Source: Prorocentrum cordatum
Taxonomy: Eukaryota; Sar; Dinophyceae; Prorocentrales; Prorocentraceae
Direction of reading: 5' to 3'
Assembly (NCBI GenBank): GCA_963575745.1
Contig: CAUYUJ010015009.1
Span: 123,531 to 153,772 of the forward strand
Length of the DNA stretch: 30,242 nucleotides
In this document: positions 10,482 to 20,249 of the stretch, in pieces
Layout: each line of letters opens with the position of its first letter
How positions within the stretch are numbered: the first letter of the stretch is position 1
The notes under the pieces: model-generated
What the model saw: only the letters and a program-made list of their open reading frames with translations
Told to the model about the DNA's origin: nothing
Database searches by the model: none
Made by a program: the position numbers and the translations under genes

Positions 10482-10529
10482 GAACGAAGGGATCACAATC
10501 GAGCGGCGGCGGCGGCGGGGGGGGGGGGG

Positions 10530-11575
10530 CTGTCGAGGCGGGGCGGCGCCTGACGGCGGGCCGCGGGTGCGGCGCTTGCCCGCCCCCCTGCCCGCTCCCG
10601 CTGTCCCTTCTCTCCTGCCGCTCCCTGCCCGGACCGCGCGATCCTGACAGAAGGCCTTTGCCTATTCTGCTCAAGTTCTGGCCTCCCGCACGAGGCGATC
10701 GAAGCGCGCAGTCGGTTGCCAGCTCGCTCAGCTGGCTGGTGGAATAACAACCGCATGCATGACAAAACAACACATCTTTGCCATGCAAGAAACGAAGCTG
10801 GCGGGGTCCGTGCATTTCGTTCGAACGGACACGCACGGCCCCAGTGGGCCGATATACCGCCCCCGTCCAGGACATCGGGCGGCAAGGGGGGCCCACGGCC
10901 GTGAGCTCGCTGGATTTCGCATGGCGTCCACACTTGCGGCGCTGACCGATATCACCCGCGATCTGCGGGCAACTGGGTTCTGAATTGTCAGCTGCAGTTC
11001 TGAGCAGCTTAGCTCTAATCTTACGAACGCGGACTATGGGCGGACGGGCGGGCCTCCTGCCCTCCTTCTCCAACGCATCATTCATGGCGCTGAGGAGGTG
11101 GCTCTGGGCCCTTCGCGTGATCGCATCGGCCATCTTGACCGCTGCGCTCCCAGCATAGCGAACCCTCGGTTTCTTCTCAAAAGCTCCAGCAATCTGGTCA
11201 GCGATAGCGCTAGCCACAATGAAACTTGGACTGAGGCCTCTGTCGAGAGCCTCTTTGATCTCAAGGTGGATCGACACGCGGACTAGGAGCAGGTCCCTAA
11301 CGCGAAGCAGCTCGCGCACGCGGGACCACGAGTCACGGTGGCCCGAGACGCGGGAACACGTGCCAGCCGCAATGCGAGAGACCCCACGGGCGACATAGGC
11401 CGAGTCGGCCACGTAGCCAACCTGGGCTTCCTCTGGGCCCTGCTCCAAAAACTCCAGGAGGGTCCAGAGCTCCTCGCGGTTCGCGCCTTGCTTGCCCGCA
11501 ATGCCCCCTCCAGCGACAAGGGCAAGATTGGTCGCGGCAGCCGAACTGGGGAGCTCATCTAGACTGTGCCCAGAA
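10530..11575 (-). pseudogene. E2 RNase H and C-terminal zinc module
   Basis: RNase H pieces in order are NREELWTLLEFLE (Glu, about 11485-11455), VGYVADSAYVARGV (Asp, about 11419-11383), VSIHLEIKEALDRG (about 11275-11230) and ASAIADQIAG (Asp, about 11222-11190). Then a helical region with ADAITRRAQSHLLSAMNDAL is shared with E3. The C-terminal module is LFCHACGCYSTSQLSELATDC-like (CxxCG then a distal Cys), followed in the same frame by GGQNLSRIGKGLLSG. The frame ends in proline-rich translation of the tail. The first catalytic Asp segment lies in another frame near 11750-11700 and appears as ASGAF, so the DGS is lost. Confidence 0.7.
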
Positions 11576-11744
11576 GCAGCGACGCCCCAAGACGCCCGCC
11601 TTTGCTTGCGACCCCCCCCAGTACTCCCCACCACTGGCGCTCCCCGCCCCCCGAATAGGACGCCCCTCCTCCCGGGGAAAAGGCGCCTGACGCAGCGAAG
11701 AGAGGCGAGTGGGGGGGGGGGGGGGCGGGTCCAAGACTTGGGTG

Positions 11745-12411
11745 TGAGGCCGCGGAGCCAGAGAACGGGGCGCTCGTCGGCCGCTGTGCACCTTCGGCGC
11801 GCGAAGGCCTCCGAGCTCTCCTGGAAATCCGACTTGCAAGGGCGCTCCCAGAATCTGTGAGCGTCAGTCTCCACTGAAACTCTACATCTCGGGCTAAGTT
11901 CAGCACGGTCTCCTCCCGCGCTGATGATGCGAGGGCGGGTCCACGCTGCTCCTGTGAGAATCGCTCGCGCAAGGCCATCCTGCTGGACATCCTCTTTCCG
12001 CAAGCTAGCTAGATGACGGCGAACGATCGTGGGGCCAATGCCGTTCTCAGCGCCGAGACAGTTGCGAGACGTGGGGGCGCCAGCCCAAAGATGGGCCTGT
12101 TTGAATTCGCCGGTCATATATGCCGCGGGTCGCAGCTCGTCGGGGATGGCGCGCGCGTGCCCCGTCGGCGCCGTCCAGCTCCATGGCCCCTCCAACGACC
12201 GCCCCGGGTCCGGCATCGTGGCGACGACAGCTGATATAGGCCCCCGAATGTTGCGCCGACGACGCGTGGGCCCCAGGTCGTAAATTCGCCGGGCAGTTTC
12301 TCTCTGGCAACGGTGCATTCTGGAAAGGGCCTGGTCCGAAACCCTGGGCGCGATTTGGGGCCGGGAATCCAGAACCGAGAAAAACCGATCCATGAGCGGG
12401 GTTGGAGCCAA
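11745..12411 (-). pseudogene. E2 RT-RNase H connection with decayed zinc knuckle
   Basis: Contains WSWTAPTGHARAIPDELRP-like connection sequence and SPRCRVSVETDAHRFWERP (about 11905-11847). The latter aligns with the E1 knuckle CPRCRAAPETLRHRIWECP, but the first and last Cys have become Ser and Arg. VLWLRGLTPKSWT follows, equivalent to LWLRGVPAAS in E1, and then a 15-G run (11711-11725) ends the useful frame. The apparent start is a TTG and has no meaning as a start codon. Confidence 0.6.
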
Positions 12412-12507
12412 CTTCTAACGCCAGGGTCGAAGTGAGGCGCCTGCCGATTGTGCCCTTGGCCAAGGTACTCGCTAGAGCTCGACGCCACTGCAAGAGAACA
12501 CTGGGAG

Positions 12508-13320
12508 CTACTCCGAACGTTTTCCAATCATTTGACGCCTGGGGGGGGGGCTCCTGGGCCCCGCCTTGCGCGGGGCAGCTCGAGCCAGCCTGGGGGTGCG
12601 AGTCGTGCGCCGGTGCGCCGAGGCAATGCGCTTAGAGTGGCGAGGCTCGGAAACCTTCGCGCCGCTGCCGTGCTCGCTGCCCAAATCGGCAGCCGCCGAC
12701 GCAACCTCGACGACGACTCCGCTCGCTCCCAGGCCAGCTTGAATTTCGCGCGCCACCGAAAGCTCAGACGCTATGATGGTGGACTTGGACGCCAGCTTCA
12801 GACGCCCCCCCTTGCACCCTCGAGCAAAGGCGATTCTGCGCGCACGAGGTGATCCACGACGTCGCGGCGAATCCCCTCCGCTCTCTGGGTTAAGCCGTCA
12901 ATCCGAGTGTGCATCTGGACCGGCGAGCTGGCTGCGAGGGAGTCTTCGCAAATCGAAAACATCTGACACCTGGCAAAATCAGGTGCTCGCCTAGCCCATG
13001 CGACAAAACCTCCAAAGGGCAGAGTGGGGGGCGGGGGGGGGGGGCGCGCGTCCCGCATCGCGAGGGATCCGCGGTCCTTCGTGCAATAAGGCTTCTAAGG
13101 CAAGACGCATGGCGGGAAAATCGAGCTCCAGAGAGTGAGCCGCGGTTTTCTCCGAGCGAATGGTGCCGTCAAAAGCTTCGGCGTCCCATGAATTCGACGC
13201 AGAACAAAACTCAGGCAGAGCCGACGAGAGAGCCGCCTCGTCAGCGTGCAGAGCCTCCCGAAGAGCGCCGCTGCCTCGAACCGCGGCGCCCCGCGGCCTG
13301 GAGGCGAGCCTCGGCTCAGA
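12508..13320 (-). pseudogene. E2 RT palm and thumb fragments
   Basis: Three frames must be combined. In one, SGALREALHADEAALSSAL leads to SNSWDAEAFDGTI, a motif A with the Asp at 13185-13183; it matches AGSSALRAALARA and FLDLQKFYDSI in E1. In another, FSICEDSLAAS (Glu-Asp at 12948-12943) stands where E1 has FIDD, so the first catalytic Asp of motif C is now Glu. In a third, EIQAGLGASGVVVEVASAA then ADLGSEHGSGAK matches the E1 thumb segment TSLKSMGIPVTHASSAVDLG. G runs at 12541-12550 and 13033-13044 lie within it. The enzyme is dead. Confidence 0.55.
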
Positions 13321-13362
13321 CTTCCGCGGGGCGAGATCTCAAGCGGCTCCGCGGGCGACCCA

Positions 13363-14240
13363 GCCAGGTGAGAAGGCCGATGGCGCGATCCTTACGCACA
13401 TCAGGCTTTCGCAAAAGCACGACGGTGTCAGTGGGCCACTGCCGTGGCCAATCCTGCGACAGCGACAGAAGCTGCGAGCGGCCTGCCTCTGGGGGCCACC
13501 AGACAACGCGTTGCCGAGCTCCATCTATGCCTGCCACCCTCGACGGAGAAATAACCATCAGCGCAACTTCCAAGCTGTCCAGGGTGAGAGTCTGGAGCTC
13601 TTTATGACGGGCGAGCTCCCTAGCTTCCTGCAGGACTGCCGCGACAGCGCTGCCACAGAAGTCCTTCGGTGTCCACAACTTGTCCCAGATCGCACGCTTG
13701 GCCTCGATTAGCGAGGCCCCATCGAAAGGGGTGCCCTCGGCGCGGCGAATCTCACTGGCATCTGCCATAGGGTCCTTCACATGACGGTGCAGGACCCCCA
13801 TGCCGTTGACCGCGTGCTGGCATGCCCTATCACGAAGACCATGCAGCCTCTGCTTCGCAACAGCTCGTTGGGCCTGCTCGGCCGCCCTCCTGGCCGCCAG
13901 CGCGATCTTTTCCAGAGACTCTGTGGTGATGCCCTCCAGCGTGCGAAAGGATCTGATCCAACGGCCCTTCCGTCTCTCTGGCAGGGGCACAATTTGACAG
14001 TCTGGGATGGTAGCTGCTAAAGCCGACAACCGACCTCGCAAGTGTTGAGCGCGCGGCGAGCCCTCCTGGCCCGACTGCACAGGAGACAGCTCATCAAGAT
14101 GGTTGGCAACAGTAGACCGCCAGCGCAAACTGCAGTGCGATGTAGTAGGCCAAGGCTTGCCCCCGTCCATGGCCTGCTTGGTGCGGGCCCTGCAACCTTC
14201 CGCGTCCATGGTGCTGGCGACGCTCCTGAGGGTGCACCTG
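13363..14240 (-). pseudogene. E2 RT N-terminal (fingers) region
   Basis: Open frame with RRAAEQAQRAVAKQRLHGLR, LHRHVKDPMADASEIRR, ELARHKELQTLTLDSLEVAL, RVAGIDGARQRVVWWPPEAG and DTVVLLRKPDVRKDRAIGLL. The GIDGA and RKP...RAIGL motifs are the usual finger motifs of non-LTR RTs and align with GVDALG and IPK...HRALGLMP in E1. E3 carries a close relative of the first two segments. The frame breaks near 13360, before the palm. Confidence 0.72.
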
Positions 14241-14255
14241 ATGCAACTCACCCTG

Positions 14256-14561
14256 CTACAACTCCATGGTGTAAGACCACTCAGAGAACAAATCACCAAG
14301 ACGGAGGGCCGCCTCTGGATTCGCCTCGTCGCAAAAATCTGGGGGCGTAGATCGTCGGGCCACCTGCTCCGACAGACTGCGCCGCAACGAATCCTTAGCC
14401 AAGCCCGACCAGCTACTCTGAATACTAGCATATGCAGAAAGATCTTCCTGCTCAGGGACGTCGATAAGCTCCTGAAGCTCGGGGGCATCATCAGGGGGGT
14501 ACTCGGAGTCCTCCTCGTCCTCATTGTCGGTCCAGAAGTCCTCCTCCTTGTCGTCCTCCAA
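14256..14561 (-). pseudogene. E2 acidic linker between EEP and RT
   Basis: A different frame from its neighbours, with a strongly acidic segment EEDFWTDNEDEEDSEYPPDD followed by ELQELIDVPEQEDL and NPEAALRLGDLFSEWSYTMEL-like sequence. The composition and helical end look genuinely coding, while the neighbouring frame here is Arg/Ser-rich noise. E1 has a long linker at this place. Role unknown. Confidence 0.45.
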
Positions 14562-14894
14562 GTGTGAGTACTGCAGATATGGAGAGCTTTTGATCTACAT
14601 TTTGCGCTTGGATCCCCATGCAGCTGGAATTGGGATCTTGACCGGACCCTCGGTTGTAGCCATCTGCGTCGGCAGTGCTGGTCGAGCCGTAGGCCGCTTG
14701 CTCTCAGGTTCAGGCTTGCGTTGTGGCCGAGCAGGGTGGTCGAAACAACGAGGGCGGCGCAATGTCTATGCCGTGGCTCTGGACGTGTCAGAATCCAGAG
14801 AACAGAGAGACCTGCAATCCATAATGTGACTTGCCGGCCTCCTCGACAGCCTCGAAATCGGCCTCGATAGACGATGGGGAGATGCTGGGCCGAT

Positions 14895-15545
14895 GCCAGT
14901 ATGGCAAGGTAGTCCAGCATGCGTCCTGATCCCGTCGTGCAGGTGTCTGCTGTGTTGCTAGGTGCCGCTGCGACTCCACTGGAGAGCTCCAACCTTCCTG
15001 AAGCTGCTAACTCTTGAAGCGTCATGTTCCAATCACCGACCACCAGCCATCTGCCCTGAATCGTGGCAAGCAACGCTCCAAGATGGGCCAGCTTCTGGGC
15101 GTTGCCTTAGGCCCCCGCTCCAGTCGTCATATATGCACCTACGATCGACGGCGACTGGTTCCGAACCCGCATCTGCATGGTCACCATGCCGCGAACGTCC
15201 AGACCTGGCTGCTCAGGTTGCGCCAGCTGCCCCAGGCCAACCTGATCGTGCGGTGAGGCAGCAATTTGCTTCAGCGACTCAATTCGACATCTCTTGCGTA
15301 CTTCCATTGTGATGCCACCAGCTTTCTCACGTCGATCCGTAGCGCAAGCTGCTGACATAACTCCTGTGTACCCTGTCTGGCCCCAATCATGCAGGATATC
15401 GTTGGACCCCGCAGGCGACGCTTGAGTCTATGGAACCGCGATGATCTCCGCGAGGTGCTGCTGAGCAAGCGACTTGTCCGCTGGCCCCCAGCCGCCCAGG
15501 TTGCGCGCGTACAGCTTCCTGATGATCGAAACTGTTGTGCCTCGA
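14895..15545 (-). pseudogene. E2 EEP endonuclease remnants
   Basis: Start of the domain: VSIIRKLYARNLGGWGPADK (about 15535-15470), aligning with ATVFYSNITEWGPQARRSL in E1. Middle: a fragment with ARQGTQELCQQL (about 15390-15340) and QPGLDVRGMV (about 15215-15190), the latter matching LQPGLDFRGI in E1. End: GRWLVVGDWNMTL with Asp at 15034-15032 and Asn at 15028-15026, then GSGRMLDYLAIL (about 14935-14903). At least two frame changes separate them. The order and spacing agree with E1. Confidence 0.65.
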
Positions 15546-15946
15546 AGATCATGCTCCTGACCGCGCGTCTGGCGCGCGCGAGGCGGATGCTGGGCTGCGC
15601 CAGCGCCGCCGGCCAGCAGCCTCCGCGGCGCTACATCTGTACCTTGCTGGTCCACCTCCATGGCGTGGTCGCGTGGTTGCCCCTTGCTTGGGGGCGGGGT
15701 CGGCGGGCGCTCCCAGAGCTGCCCCCTGCCCCGCCCAGGCCAACTCGCCGCCCCTCCAGTCGTCGGCGGCCGCGCCCGCGCCGCGCCTTCACCTGCGGCG
15801 GCGCGCTCCCCCGACCGAGTGCCGACAGCGGCTCCGCGGCCCGCGGCCGGGCCGTCGGCGGCTCGAGGGTCCGCGGCGCTCGGAGGGCCCGCGGGCGCCA
15901 CTGATGACACTCCAGCAGGCGCTTCAGCAGCCGCATCGCCAGCTGC

Positions 15947-16228
15947 TCACCGCGTCGAGGCGGGCCTGCCCCACTCGCTGTTTACCTCTTGGGTGCACCT
16001 GGGGGCAGGCTCCAGCAAACTATTTGGCGACTGAGCCCGGCCCCTCGCGCTGTTCACCTCATGGGTGCACCTGGGGGCTGGGGCTCGCGTTCTAACGGCC
16101 GACGGTCTCGAAGATGCCGTCGCCGCGCACGTCGAGCCAGCGCCCCAGCCAGCGGCGGAGCCGCTCGCCGCCAACGCGTCCTCGCGGGTGTGTCCGCCCG
16201 CGTCGCTCAAACAAGCCGAACTTGACAT
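15947..16228 (-). repeat. E2 linker with 72-bp in-frame tandem duplication
   Basis: GGGTGCACCTGGGGGC recurs at 15991 and 16063, period 72 bp. It encodes two units of the form APRCT(H/Q)EVNSxxGR. It lies between the coiled coil and the EEP, the same region in which E1 carries an 81-bp duplication in its own linker. The surrounding frame is Ala/Ser/Pro-rich. Confidence 0.75.
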
Positions 16229-16316
16229 GGTTCTCGGAGGGGCTGGCTCGGCCCCCCAACCTCCATCAGATGATGGCCCGCCGAGGTTAGGGGGGGGCCG
16301 CTGGCTTCAGGCCCGA

Positions 16317-17193
16317 CTAGGAGTCGGCCGTCGCCGCCGCCGCCCGCGCCATGGCCAGAAGGGCCTCGGCGTCCTGCTGCAGCTTGGAGTTGGCCGCCTC
16401 CGCCCTGACCTCCGCCACGGCATCGGGCTTGGCAGCGCCCTCGTTGCTGGCGGCGGCAATGCCCGTGGCCTCGAGCACGGCAGGTGGGGCAGCGCCTGTG
16501 CCCGACCCAGCGCCGGCGCCGTCGCGCGCGGCAGCTCCTGCCTCTTCGCCTGCGGTGGAAGGCCCGTCTGCAGCCGCGGGCGGGGGCGAAGTGTGGCGAC
16601 GCTTCTTCGCAATCTTCTCCTTCATGGTGGACTGGGGGTCGTGGTGCTCTCGCAACTTCTCCTGCGTGCCACCGATGGTGTTCTTGGGCGTCTCCATGGG
16701 CGCGCCCGTCGCCGGCTGCTTGCGGCGAGCTAATTCTTCCTGGGCGCCCGCGTCCATCGCCCCGTCCGAGTTTTCGAACTCAGGGCCCAGATTCAGCGTG
16801 AGCATGGACTCATCGGGCTCCGTGGCCCCCACAAGCGAACTGAGATCGATCCCGGCTCCAGGCGGCGGCGCCGACGGGGCAGGTGGCGCCGTCTTGAAGA
16901 CCTCGGCGCGCTCCTTCTCCGCCTGGGCCAGCGCCGTGGCCGCCTCCGTGAGGGTGCCCTTGCACTTCCAGCGTCAAGCGGGCCAGCTGGGCCCGAATCT
17001 TTTCGAAGGAGACCTGGGCCCTCTGGGCCTTGGTCGTGACCTCCGTGGCGCGCTGCGTCGCTGCGGCCCCCCTGGCACTGAGCGCCGCCGTCTGTCTGGG
17101 CGGGGGGGCCTTATTGTTGAAGGGCTTCCCGCGCAGACGCGCTTGGTCGCGCTGGGGCGCCCGTGCCCATCGCGGGCAAGCGCTGCGCGTCAT
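16317..17193 (-). pseudogene. E2 coiled-coil Gag-like region
   Basis: Two frames are joined. The first has PFNNKAPPPRQTAALSARG and QRAQVSFEKIRAQLARLTLE, which is helical and Lys/Glu/Ala-rich. The second runs through ESMLTLNLGPEFENSDGAMD, EELARRKQPATG, IGGTQEKLREHHDPQ and the basic KEKIAKKRRHTSPPP, then an Ala/Glu-rich helix ending at TAG (16319-16317). A possible nuclear import signal is KKRRH. It corresponds to the coiled coil of E1 though with no close sequence identity. Confidence 0.55.
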
Positions 17194-17449
17194 ATTGCGA
17201 TCCTCTCCGTTGTCCGTGTCCGCGCCCTTCGCAGGACGCGCGCCGCCGGCAGGCGGGGGCGGCGCCCTCCAGAACGGCTAGATAGGCTGACTCGGCCCCG
17301 GCCATGGCGGCAGCCCGTGAGACGGGCTCGTCGGCGGCGCGGGCGGCTCGGTTTCTTGCAAACCCACGGGGGGGGGGGGGCGGTCCATCTCCGCGCGGGC
17401 CCATCTCCTGAGCCTTGCGCCGATTACGGGCCTTCTTTCCTTTTGGCAT
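17111..17449 (-). pseudogene. E2 N-terminus with ATG
   Basis: A true ATG at 17449 opens MPKGKKARNRRKAQEMGP, a strongly basic start, about 125 nt after the spliced-leader-like sequence. A 13-G run (17368-17380) gives a proline run, after which AMAGAESAYLAVLEGAAPA looks helical and plausible. The frame then turns to Arg/Gly-rich noise. No zinc ribbon like that of E1 is seen, so the N-termini of the two elements differ. Confidence 0.5.
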
Positions 17450-17573
17450 GTTTTCTTCAACCGACTTTTCGTAATCGCCACTCCCGAGCTCGAGACGTCA
17501 GATCCCAGCCGATCTCGCGCGGAGAGAGTCGGCTGCCCAGAACTCTCCGCCGCGCCTTCCCGGCGCCGCAGGG

Positions 17574-17595
17574 GTCGGGGCCAAAGCGGCTGGGG
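17574..17595 (-). other. Probable decayed spliced leader at E2 5' end
   Basis: Minus strand reads CCCCCAGCCG, CTTTGGCC, CCGA: 13 of 22 positions match DinoSL, including AGCC, TTTGGC and the spacing between them. Most mismatches are A/T changed to G/C. It lies exactly where E1 has its intact leader, next to the tract tailing the upstream element. By itself the match would be weak; position gives it weight. Confidence 0.45.
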
Positions 17596-17760
17596 GGGGG
17601 GTGGGGGCGGGGGGGGCGAAGAGGAGGGGGGGGGTGAGGGGAGGAGGGCGGGCGGGGGGGGAGGAATGAGAAGAAGAGGATGAGAGGAGGAGGAGGACGA
17701 GAAAGAGGAAGAGGACGAGGAAGAAGAGGGCGGAGGAGGAGGAAGAGGAGGAACGCGCAC
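17596..17760. repeat. G/GGA-rich tract, E3 3' tail
   Basis: Poly-G and GGA/GAGGA/GAAGAGGA purine sequence on the plus strand; on the minus strand a pyrimidine tail lying between E3 and the start of E2. No gene. Confidence 0.85.
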
Positions 17761-17765
17761 GCACG

Positions 17766-17810
<45 letters not shown>

Positions 17811-17811
17811 G
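17761..17811. repeat. (GCAC)n plus (TA)n tail of E3
   Basis: GCACGCAC followed by about 43 bp of alternating TA with one CAT interruption. E2 has the shorter equivalent TATATA at 10457-10462. A melting-prone joint between E3 and its TCC tail. Confidence 0.9.
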
Positions 17812-17830
17812 TACCTCCAGATGAGGAGCG

Positions 17831-17842
17831 GTCCCGATGACC
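17831..17842 (-). other. E3 3'-terminal motif GGTCATCGGGAC
   Basis: Matches the E2 motif at 10481-10470 in 11 of 12 positions, and lies about 20 bp before the TA repeat. Confidence 0.55.
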
Positions 17843-17983
17843 AGTAGAGTAACGAGCTAGGAAGGGTGCGGCGGCCTCATTGTCCAAGACGGCCGCCGCG
17901 CCGCGGGCTGCGGGCGCCGCGCTCGCCGCTCTCTTGCCCTCAGCCCTCTCTCTCCCCCGCTCTCTCCGCGCCTTCCCCCGTGC

Positions 17984-19100
17984 TCAGCTGCCCGGCAGAA
18001 ACCATTTGCTAGTGCGGGTGAGATTCTGGGGGCCTGCCTTGGACAGCCGACCTGAGCGCTGCGAAGCTAATTCCCTGTGCGCATCAATGGGGTGACATCC
18101 GCGTGCGAGACGCCGCGACGCCTGCCCGTCAGGCCAACGCGTATTGCAATGGGAATCGTGCGCATCTCGAGCACGGAAGCAAACCTTGCTCGATGGGGCG
18201 AAAGACAGCCCCGCTCCAAGACATGGGAACGCACGGATTTGGCAGAAAGGTGGTGACCTCCCTGCTCGCAGCGCGACAGCCACAGCTGACGCACTGAGCG
18301 ACATCTTATGTAATATGTGGGCAGGTGTGCTGAGCAGACAGAGAGGCGCGGCGGGGCTTCTCAGCCGCCGAGGTCCCGGCGCGCAACTTGGGGCGTCGGG
18401 GGGGCCGTCTCCCAACGCCAGCAATCGCATCTTCCATGGCGCTCGCGAGGTGGGCCTGGACGTTATGAGTGATGCTGTCGGCCCGCCCCGCGGAAGGGCG
18501 CGCGGCGCGTGGGAGTGGTGCCGACGCAGACAAATCCTCGGCAATCGAATATGCAATGGCATTGCCCATCGCCTGGCCAGGGTTAACTCCGGCTCTCACG
18601 GCTTCTTGGAAATCCCAATGGCTTGAAACTCGGCGAACCAACGCGCCCCTGGAACGGCGCGACCCGGCAGCGACGTCGCGCGAATCGCGATGGGGCCTGG
18701 CCCGAGAAAGGCCCGTGCAAACGACCCTGGGAACTCCTCGAAATATAAGCGGTGTCCGCGGCGCAATCGACCCGAGACCCCTCGGGCGAGAACTTTAAAA
18801 TCCAACTGACGCCCGTGACTTTCACCTGTTGACACTTCGCTTGCCCGGGATGCCTCCTCCAGACGCATGGCCGCGCTGGCGGCTCCGACGGCGTTCGGGG
18901 GAGACTCCAGGCTGCGGTCGGCGCCGCGAGGCCCCGCGAAACCCTCATCAGCCTCTTGTCTCTGGTGAGCGAAACCCCGCCAGCGCCCTCCGCCCCCCAG
19001 ATGCGACCCCCGGCGAGGCTTGGGGGGGGGGGCGCCCGAAGAAATCTCCGGAGGCTGGTCGGGGGGCTCAGGGGCATGAGTCCAGGGGGCGGGTGCGGGG
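17984..19100 (-). pseudogene. E3 RNase H and C-terminal remnants
   Basis: Pieces in different frames, in element order: WLRGPAPAPWTHAPEPP (about 19105-19055, like WLRGLTPKSWTRPPPPP in E2), ILKFSPEGS...CAADTAYISRSS (about 18800-18725, the RNase H Asp segment, like VADSAYVARG), AVRAGVNPGQAMGNAIAYSI, then ADSITHNVQAHLASAMEDAI and GRRPPRRP (about 18480-18390). Weak C-terminal traces are a Cys-containing segment near 18290-18190 and GQASRRLARGCHP. At least three frameshifts. An 11-G run (19022-19032) lies in the first piece. Confidence 0.6.
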
Positions 19101-19109
19101 CCGCGAAGC

Positions 19110-20026
19110 CACGACATAAGGTTAATTTCGGATTTAGAAATAGCGCGGCGCGTGAAGCTCGGACAACTCGCGGAGATCATAATTGGGCGAACGTTGCCAG
19201 GACCTGTGCAGATCCTTCTCGGGGGCCTGTCCGCACCTCGGGCACGTCGCCACGCGTCTCTCTGCGTGGCGCCGTCAATGCCAGTGGCCTTGGGCGGTGG
19301 ACCAGCCCGGGGCGCAATCTCAAGGTCGTCAGGGGTCAGCGGCGACGAGTCCTCGGCGCTGGCAAGGTCACGTGAGTGCTGCAAAACCTGGCGAGGTCGT
19401 GCTTCTTTGAACCCCTCTGGTGACCACGGGCGTTCCCGCGTCGCCCTCTGGGCCATCATGAGGGATGCCGCGTGGCTCGTGCCCCCTTGCCCGTCGTGGG
19501 TCTCGTGGGCTTCAGCCATGGGCACCTTCGCGGGGCGATGCAGGGCCCCCGTGCTCTGAGCTGCGTGCCGGCGTGCCCAGCCTCGAACGGCGTGCAGCCG
19601 TTGACGGCCTAGAGCCCGCTGCGCCTGCTCGGCAGCAGCTTGGGCCGAGGCTGCCGCGAGCTTGCTGGGCTTCAGGTGATGCCCCATCCATGGTCTGAGT
19701 CCTGATCCATCTGGCCCTTCGTCTCTGACTCTGAGGTAGCAACGACAACTGGGTAACTGGTATCTTCCGTGCCAACTCAGCCAGACGTGCACGAATGTGG
19801 TTTCCCCTCGGCTTGTCCTGAAGGTTGGCTGGTAGACTGGAAAGCTCTGGGCAAAAGTTTGCCACCGTTGAGCACTTGCGTCAGTGGCCGTAGCCGCGGC
19901 TTCTGAGCTGGCAATTGTTGGAGCTTGGGTGGCTTCAAAATGCTGCCGTCTCTCCTGCGGTGGCATCTTGGACAGCTCTGAATCGTAGCGCTCCACCGTG
20001 CCGACCCAGCGTTCCAAAATACTCAC
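19110..20026 (-). pseudogene. E3 RT N-terminal region
   Basis: AAAEQAQRALGRQRLHAVRG, LHRPAKVPMAEAHETHDGQG, SLMMAQRATRERPWSPEGF, SSPLTPDDLEIAPRAG, KATGIDGATQRDAWRR and GPGNVRPIMIS align segment by segment with the E2 frame at 13440-13910. After the last of these the sequence passes within about 25 codons into WLRGPAPAPW, which in E2 lies about 1.6 kb further on: an internal deletion with its junction near 19110-19170. An earlier part (VGTVERYDSELSKMPPQERRQ) is helical linker. The apparent start is GTG, not meaningful. Confidence 0.65.
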
Positions 20027-20249
20027 CTAGCCACACTGAGCTTCGTCGGCCGCACAATTCAAAGCCAACGACACCTGCGCAACTTTTGGATGACACGCCT
20101 TGGGCTGAGCCACTTCATGCAAAGAGCTCCACAATGTGTTATTGCTGTCAGGTATCCATTCCTTCGGGATATCCATCTAAGGAAAGCTGTCGTGGTCCGA
20201 CCCAACGTTCTCCTCCACCTGAATTTACAGATCGTCGGGTACATCGGTT

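Larger units (their letters stand above)
10456..17595 (-). mobile_element. E2: full-length but heavily decayed EEP-RT-RNase H retrotransposon
   Basis: About 7.1 kb on the minus strand, nearly the length of E1, with the same domain order. It starts at a spliced-leader-like sequence (17595-17574), has an ATG at 17449, and ends in a 3' motif (10481-10470) followed by TATATA and the TCC tail. Coding is spread over all three frames, and several breaks fall at or near poly-C tracts (coding sense) at 10517-10529, 11711-11725, 12541-12550, 13033-13044 and 17368-17380. It is closer to E3 than to E1, for example ADAITRRAQSHLLSAMNDAL against ADSITHNVQAHLASAMEDAI. Confidence 0.8.

Noticed and set aside
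10113-10496. Glu-, Arg- or Pro-rich open frames at the GGA tract, one carrying an ATG at 10148
   Set aside because: All frames of the tract are low-complexity, and the ATG lies on the strand complementary to the spliced leader; no non-repeat protein is encoded.
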